Shown: piece by piece, positions 59,833-64,000 of the stretch
How the letters are laid out: the number at the start of each line of letters is the position of its first letter
How positions within the stretch are numbered: the stretch's first letter is position 1
From: Candidatus Sulfotelmatobacter sp.
GTDB taxonomy: Bacteria > Acidobacteriota > Terriglobia > Terriglobales > Acidobacteriaceae
Direction: 5' to 3'
NCBI GenBank assembly: GCA_030040965.1
Contig: JASHOT010000210.1
Coordinates: 1 to 64,000 of the forward strand
Length of the DNA: 64,000 bases
The notes under the pieces: generated by a model
The model's input: the letters and a program-made list of their open reading frames with translations, nothing else
Database searches by the model: none
Told to the model about the DNA's origin: nothing
Position numbers and translations under genes: made by a program

Positions 59833-61554
59833 ATGACACTCCTTATGTCGCAGACTGCCACGAACGTTCTCATGATGCCCCGGCCTTCAGACAAGAATCC
59901 GAGCGACAAGGACAGTAATTCCGGACACCGCTCGACGCAGCGGCCGTCGGCAGAAAAGCCCGCGACTGAAGCAGTCGACGCGGGCATGAGTGCCCACGCC
60001 ACAGAAGCTGAGCCTTCGACCGAAGTCTACGCCGTCTTCGGCGTCGAGCCCGAGATTCAGGCCTACGCCATGGCGAAATATTCGCGCTCGGCGCTGTCGA
60101 TGAAAGAATCTCTGCGCGAGATCTCGACGCAGAAGGCGGAAAAGTTTCTTAACACTTTTTATTTCCAGTACGGCCATCGGTCGATCGCCGACCTCGCCCA
60201 CATCGCGCTCGCCATCGAGCGACTGTCGATCCTCGCTGCGATCGAACTCGCCGACGAGCAACGCTGGGACGGGCAGGAGCGCTCGACGCGCTATCAGGAT
60301 TTCAAAAAGAGCGGTTACTACACGCCCGATTTCGGCTCGGATGACGAAGCTCGCAAGCTCTATCACGAAACTCTCGACTTTCTGTTCACCGAGTATGAAG
60401 CGCTCTCGGCGGTGATGACCGACCATCTCATCAGCATCACGCCCAAGCCGGCCGACATGAAGCAAGAGGCATACGAGCGCACGCTGAAGGCAAGGGCGTT
60501 CGACATCACACGCTATCTTTTGCCATTGGCGACGAACACTTCGCTCGGCGAGATCGTCAACGCCCGCACGCTCGAAACGCAGGTGGCGCACCTTCTTAGT
60601 CATAGCCATAAAGAAGTCAGAACGCTCGGCGAGTCGCTGAAGAAAGCGGCCACCGGCGCGGCTTACAACGTCAACGCGGAATCCCTCGCAGATCTTGTCT
60701 CCCGCATTCGTGCCGTCGATGCTGAACTTGGCGCTCGCGCTGAGCAAGAACTCCTGCGCGAAGTTCGTGTCGCGCCCACGCTGGTCAAATACGCTGATCC
60801 CAATTTGTACAAAATGGAAACTCGCCGTGAGCTGCGGCAGGCCGCGCGTGAATTGATGGCCCACGAACAGCTTGCGCCCTCGAAGGCCATCGTCGACCTG
60901 CTCGACGAAGAGCCGCTCGAAGTCGAAATTGCGACTACGCTGCTGTACGAGCATTCGCATCATTCGTATCGGCAGATTCGCCAGGCGGTGCAGGTTGCGG
61001 GAGAACGCCGCCGTCGCGAGATCATCGATCTAGGCCTTCGGCATCGCGGCAGGCATGATGAAATGCTGCGCGGCTTCCGTGCCGGCCAGCAGTTCCGCTT
61101 CGACATCCTCATGGACACCGGAGGCTTCCGCGACATGCACCGCCATCGCCGCTGCATTCAGGTGATGCAGCAGTCCACCACGCAGCACGGATACGAGATG
61201 CTGATGGATCTGGAAGACGCGGGCGTGCGGTCTCGATTTGACGCGGCGATGCGGCGGGCACAATCGACGGTGGAAAATCTGGCTGCGCGCAAGACGGCCG
61301 GAGTGCCCGCTCTCGAAGCGGAAGAGAATTCGCAGTATGCCATTCCGCTGGCGTTCAAGAAGCGCGCACTGTTCAAGATGGACTTCGCCGAAGCCGTCTA
61401 CATCTCCGAACTGCGCACCGGTCCCGCGGGACATATTTCCTATCGCAACGTGGCCTATGCGATGTATGAGGCGGTGGCGAGGAAGTATCCCGCGCTGGCG
61501 AAATATTTCAGGGTGCATGATGTGACCGCGCCGGTGGATCTGCTGCAGAGATAG
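59833..61554 (+). CDS. long, two-half ThyX-like FAD-dependent thymidylate synthase
   Basis: ThyX methylates dUMP using methylene-THF and FADH2. The 573-aa product is more than twice the usual 220-250 aa. Half 1 (about residues 60-290) has YGHRSIADLAHIALAIERLS and GQERSTRY, the E-x-S-x-R-Y end of the ThyX signature, but DEQ in place of RHR. Half 2 (about 330-573) has HRHRRCIQ at about 436-441, with the RHR, but STTQHGY for the rest. The halves may form one composite site. The N-terminus is low-complexity. The start at 59833 is uncertain, as no Shine-Dalgarno is clear. Confidence 0.85.
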   Translation: MTLLMSQTATNVLMMPRPSDKNPSDKDSNSGHRSTQRPSAEKPATEAVDAGMSAHATEAEPSTEVYAVFGVEPEIQAYAMAKYSRSALSMKESLREISTQKAEKFLNTFYFQYGHRSIADLAHIALAIERLSILAAIELADEQRWDGQERSTRYQDFKKSGYYTPDFGSDDEARKLYHETLDFLFTEYEALSAVMTDHLISITPKPADMKQEAYERTLKARAFDITRYLLPLATNTSLGEIVNARTLETQVAHLLSHSHKEVRTLGESLKKAATGAAYNVNAESLADLVSRIRAVDAELGARAEQELLREVRVAPTLVKYADPNLYKMETRRELRQAARELMAHEQLAPSKAIVDLLDEEPLEVEIATTLLYEHSHHSYRQIRQAVQVAGERRRREIIDLGLRHRGRHDEMLRGFRAGQQFRFDILMDTGGFRDMHRHRRCIQVMQQSTTQHGYEMLMDLEDAGVRSRFDAAMRRAQSTVENLAARKTAGVPALEAEENSQYAIPLAFKKRALFKMDFAEAVYISELRTGPAGHISYRNVAYAMYEAVARKYPALAKYFRVHDVTAPVDLLQR

Positions 61555-61701
61555 AGCGGCGCTTGACTGATCCTTTACACTGTAGTTGAGGGTTAAGGCT
61601 AATCCTCCCTGTTTCCCGGCTTGCAGTAAACTGGCTCCTCGCCATAACAGGATCTCAACGAGCCATCCCGCAAAATCTAAGTTCACACTAGGAGGCAGTC
61701 A

Positions 61702-62139
61702 ATGCCCGTTATGGCTTCCATTCAGTTCAGATTTAAGTGTCCGCTTTGTGAGGAGTCGATCACGCTCCCCCGTCTAAGTGAGTTAGGAACTTACATTAAT
61801 GAGAAATATCACTTGGGTTCCACGCCATGGCCCATCTCATGGATTTGCGCAGCTCACGAACGGATATGCGATTGTTTCCCGGAAACAATTGAGAGAATCG
61901 AATTCGAGATACAACCAAACATCAAATATCCAGCTGCAGTCTGGAAAGTCGAACATCCATGCGGTCAAGAGAACTGCGAAGTCGAATTTAATGGATATAC
62001 ATGGGGGCACGCTGCAGAGTCGAGTGGGGGAGCGCTTGTTGAGCGTCTAATCGATATGAAACCAGAAATTAAGTGCTGTGTTGGTCACGAAATGGCTTGG
62101 AACCCTCGGCGCCTCAAAGCCACGCTTTTGCCTTTCTGA
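61702..62139 (+). CDS. zinc-ribbon-like hypothetical protein
   Basis: A 145-aa soluble protein with cysteine clusters (FKCPLCEESITL near the N-terminus; CGQENCEV; CCVGHEMAW near the end), suited to one or two zinc sites. No known family is evident to me. The start has GGAGGCAGTCA before the ATG, a good ribosome site. It sits between thyX and recA and is read in the same direction. Its base composition is less GC-rich than its neighbours, which may reflect transfer. Confidence 0.7.
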   Translation: MPVMASIQFRFKCPLCEESITLPRLSELGTYINEKYHLGSTPWPISWICAAHERICDCFPETIERIEFEIQPNIKYPAAVWKVEHPCGQENCEVEFNGYTWGHAAESSGGALVERLIDMKPEIKCCVGHEMAWNPRRLKATLLPF

Positions 62140-62338
62140 GGCGACATAGATTCCTGGTTGGTGCGCAGTGGCACGACTCTTTCCAAGCCTGCTGCCGAAT
62201 AGTCGTTTGAACCATTTCGGGAAGTTTTTCCACTGAAATCTGCAAATTCGCCTTTTCTTCGCTTTCATTCCTCTGTATAATCCGACGAGACTTAGAAAGC
62301 ACTTAACTTTGTCATTGCAATCCTAAGGAGCCTCCTTT

Positions 62339-63439
62339 ATGGCGGACGAACGGGCCAAGGCTATTGACCTCGCGGTATCGCAAATCGAAAAACAATTCGG
62401 CAAGGGATCGATCATGCGGCTGGGATCGAAAGACGCGATCCTGCCCATCTCGGTCATCTCCACCGGCTCCATCTCATTCGACGCCGCGCTCGGCGTCGGC
62501 GGATTTCCCCGCGGCCGCGTCATTGAAGTTTTCGGCCCGGAATCTTCGGGCAAAACCACGATTACGCTACAAGTTATTGCCGAGGCGCAGAAGACCGGCG
62601 GCATGGCTGGCTTCGTCGATGCCGAGCATGCGCTTGATCCTGGTTATGCGAAAAAACTGGGCGTCGATGTAGACAACCTGCTGGTTTCGCAGCCTGACTA
62701 CGGCGAGCAGGCGCTGGAAATCACCGAAGCGCTGGTGCGTTCGAATGCCATGGACGTGCTGGTGGTCGACTCGGTCGCCGCGCTTGTGCCCAAGGCCGAA
62801 CTCGACGGCGAAATGGGCGACAGCCACATGGGACTGCAGGCGCGCCTGATGTCGCAGGCTCTGCGCAAGCTGACTGGAACGGTATCGAAGTCGAGAACGT
62901 GTCTCGTTTTCATCAACCAGATTCGCGAAAAGATCGGCGTTATGTTCGGCAATCCCGAGACGACGACCGGCGGCAAGGCGCTGAAGTTTTATTCTTCGGT
63001 GCGTGTCGATATCCGCCGCATCGCGGCCGTCAAGGAAGGCGACGTCGTCATCGGATCGCGCACGAAAGTAAAAGTAGTGAAGAACAAGGTTGCGCCGCCA
63101 TTTCGCGAGGCAGAATTTGACATCCTGTATGGCGAAGGGATTTCGCGCGAAGGTGATCTGCTCGATCTCGCCGTCAACAACAATATCGTCGAAAAGTCTG
63201 GCTCGTGGTTCAGCTACAAGGGCGAGCGCATCGGCCAGGGACGCGAGAATGCCCGCCAGTTCCTGAAAGACAATAAAGACGTCATGGCGAAGCTCGACAC
63301 AGAGGTCCGCAAGGCGCTGGGATTGATTGCTGCACCGGCGCAGCCGACGAACGGTGCCGCGCCATCCGCTAGCGGAAAAGTGGCGACCATGCCGGAAACG
63401 GCGACGGCAAAGGCACCGATCGTTGCCGCGCGCCGCTAA
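62339..63439 (+). CDS. recA: recombinase A
   Basis: RecA drives homologous recombination and the SOS response. The 366-aa product is complete: Walker [10 protein letters not shown] (66-74), Walker [41 protein letters not shown] and a Pro/Ala-rich C-terminal tail. The start follows AAGGAGCCTCCTTT. A TATAAT at 62276-62281 is a plausible -10 box; no LexA-type box was identified. A strong hairpin follows the gene. Confidence 0.98.
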   Translation: MADERAKAIDLAVSQIEKQFGKGSIMRLGSKDAILPISVISTGSISFDAALGVGGFPRGRVIEVFGPESSGKTTITLQVIAEAQKTGGMAGFVDAEHALDPGYAKKLGVDVDNLLVSQPDYGEQALEITEALVRSNAMDVLVVDSVAALVPKAELDGEMGDSHMGLQARLMSQALRKLTGTVSKSRTCLVFINQIREKIGVMFGNPETTTGGKALKFYSSVRVDIRRIAAVKEGDVVIGSRTKVKVVKNKVAPPFREAEFDILYGEGISREGDLLDLAVNNNIVEKSGSWFSYKGERIGQGRENARQFLKDNKDVMAKLDTEVRKALGLIAAPAQPTNGAAPSASGKVATMPETATAKAPIVAARR

Positions 63440-63452
63440 CTTCGTTGCCATC

Positions 63453-63478
63453 GGATGCGGCAGCCCGCTGCCGCATCC
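63453..63478 (+). terminator. hairpin after recA without T-run
   Basis: GGATGCGGCAG-CCCG-CTGCCGCATCC is an 11-bp perfect stem starting 14 bases after the recA stop. It is followed by CCTCCCTGCG, not a T-run, so termination would depend on a weaker mechanism. Confidence 0.6.
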
Positions 63479-63575
63479 CCTCCCTGCGTGATTCCCGCAT
63501 TGCCATCCCTGCTCCCGCCCGCATAGAATCTCCTATTGCTCGGCTTGTTGACTGCGCAGCCTTGAGCGAGGACGA

Positions 63576-64000
63576 TTGAACAAAGGCATCGCGATTTATC
63601 CCGGCTCCTTCGATCCGCCCACCAACGGGCACCTCGACCTGATTCAGCGAGGCAGCAAGATTTTTGAGGAACTGGTGGTCGCGATTCTGCGGAACTCGGA
63701 GAAAAGCCCGATGTTCAGCCTGCCGGAACGCCTCGAAATGCTGCGCGAGTTGACGAAAGATTTGAGCAACGTACGCATTGATACCTTCGACGGCCTGATG
63801 GTCGAATACGCCAAATCGATCGACGCGATGTGCGTGCTGCGCGGCATCCGCGCCATCAGCGACTACGAGTATGAGTTGCAAATGGCTCTGATGAACCGGA
63901 AACTTGAGCCGACGCTCGAAACCGTCTTCATGATGCCGGCGGACAAATATTCGTACGTCAGCTCCCGGCTGGTGCGCGAAGTGGCGCAGGTCGGCGGCCC
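63576..64000 (+). CDS. coaD: phosphopantetheine adenylyltransferase, partial at the window end
   Basis: CoaD transfers AMP from ATP to 4'-phosphopantetheine in CoA synthesis. About 141 residues are visible, starting with TTG at 63576 (GAGGACGA upstream): MNKGIAIYPGSFDPPTNGHLD with the TNGH nucleotide motif, CVLRGIRAISDYEYELQMAL and YSYVSSRLVREVA with the SSR/ISS motif. The usual length is about 160 aa, so only the C-terminal end is missing beyond the window. Confidence 0.95.
   Translation, partial: MNKGIAIYPGSFDPPTNGHLDLIQRGSKIFEELVVAILRNSEKSPMFSLPERLEMLRELTKDLSNVRIDTFDGLMVEYAKSIDAMCVLRGIRAISDYEYELQMALMNRKLEPTLETVFMMPADKYSYVSSRLVREVAQVGG

Noticed and set aside
59887-60963. 358-codon minus-strand open frame opposite the ThyX gene
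   Set aside because: Shadow of the ThyX frame; no start signal or domain.

Overview
The window looks like chromosome of an Acidobacteriota (Terriglobia-like) soil bacterium. The evidence is indirect: moderately GC-rich DNA, many secreted proteins with Sec or Tat signals, a run of GloVer (Gloeo/Verruco) repeat proteins, CRTAC1/UnbV, YncE/LVIVD and DUF1579-type proteins, BlaI/M56 pairs, and a Gram-negative Kdo/heptose lipopolysaccharide gene set. No rRNA or complete tRNA gene and no CRISPR array was seen.

Layout. 1-5.3 kb is accessory: the 3' end of a group II intron, small hypothetical genes, a possible tRNA-Val relic, a BlaI/M56 sensor-repressor pair with its operators, and an IS3-family insertion sequence with a frameshift site. 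5.3-13.5 kb carries a small membrane protein, two secreted beta-propeller-like proteins, a Tat-exported Gfo/Idh/MocA oxidoreductase with a CRTAC1 protein, and a DUF1579 protein. 14.0-24.1 kb is a tandem array of GloVer genes: five intact, one with two frameshifts and one truncated. Each intact copy is a signal peptide, exactly seven repeat units and a C-terminal TIG-like domain. 24.3-24.75 kb encodes a PrxQ/Bcp peroxiredoxin whose peroxidatic cysteine codon is an in-frame TGA followed by a hairpin that fits the bacterial SECIS rule. It is a probable selenoprotein.

26.8-31.6 kb holds a Tat-exported GH1 beta-glucosidase, gatB and hypothetical genes. 31.7-37.2 kb is a compact inner-core LPS operon (waaA, lpxK, split heptose kinase and adenylyltransferase, a heptosyltransferase, a methyltransferase-like membrane protein) in which three junctions are the same TTGA stop/start overlap. 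37.3-39.4 kb carries PilZ, response-regulator and zinc-ribbon genes and an unrecognised pair (a small protein plus a 10-cysteine protein). 39.6-53 kb has an OmpA-like protein, an M20 peptidase, a frameshifted TPR gene, a putative outer-membrane protein, a tandem DUF1579-like protein opposite a MocR regulator that lacks the PLP lysine, a dGTPase, an esterase, a GNAT acetyltransferase and a large TPR protein. 53-64 kb is mostly housekeeping: purH, fabG, a double-domain ThyX, recA and the start of coaD, with a dienelactone hydrolase, another GNAT enzyme and an XRE regulator.

The points most worth a second look are the UGA-containing peroxiredoxin, the seven-unit GloVer array with decaying members, the two-half ThyX, the lysine-less MocR protein and the small-protein/Cys-rich pair at 38.5-39.4 kb.
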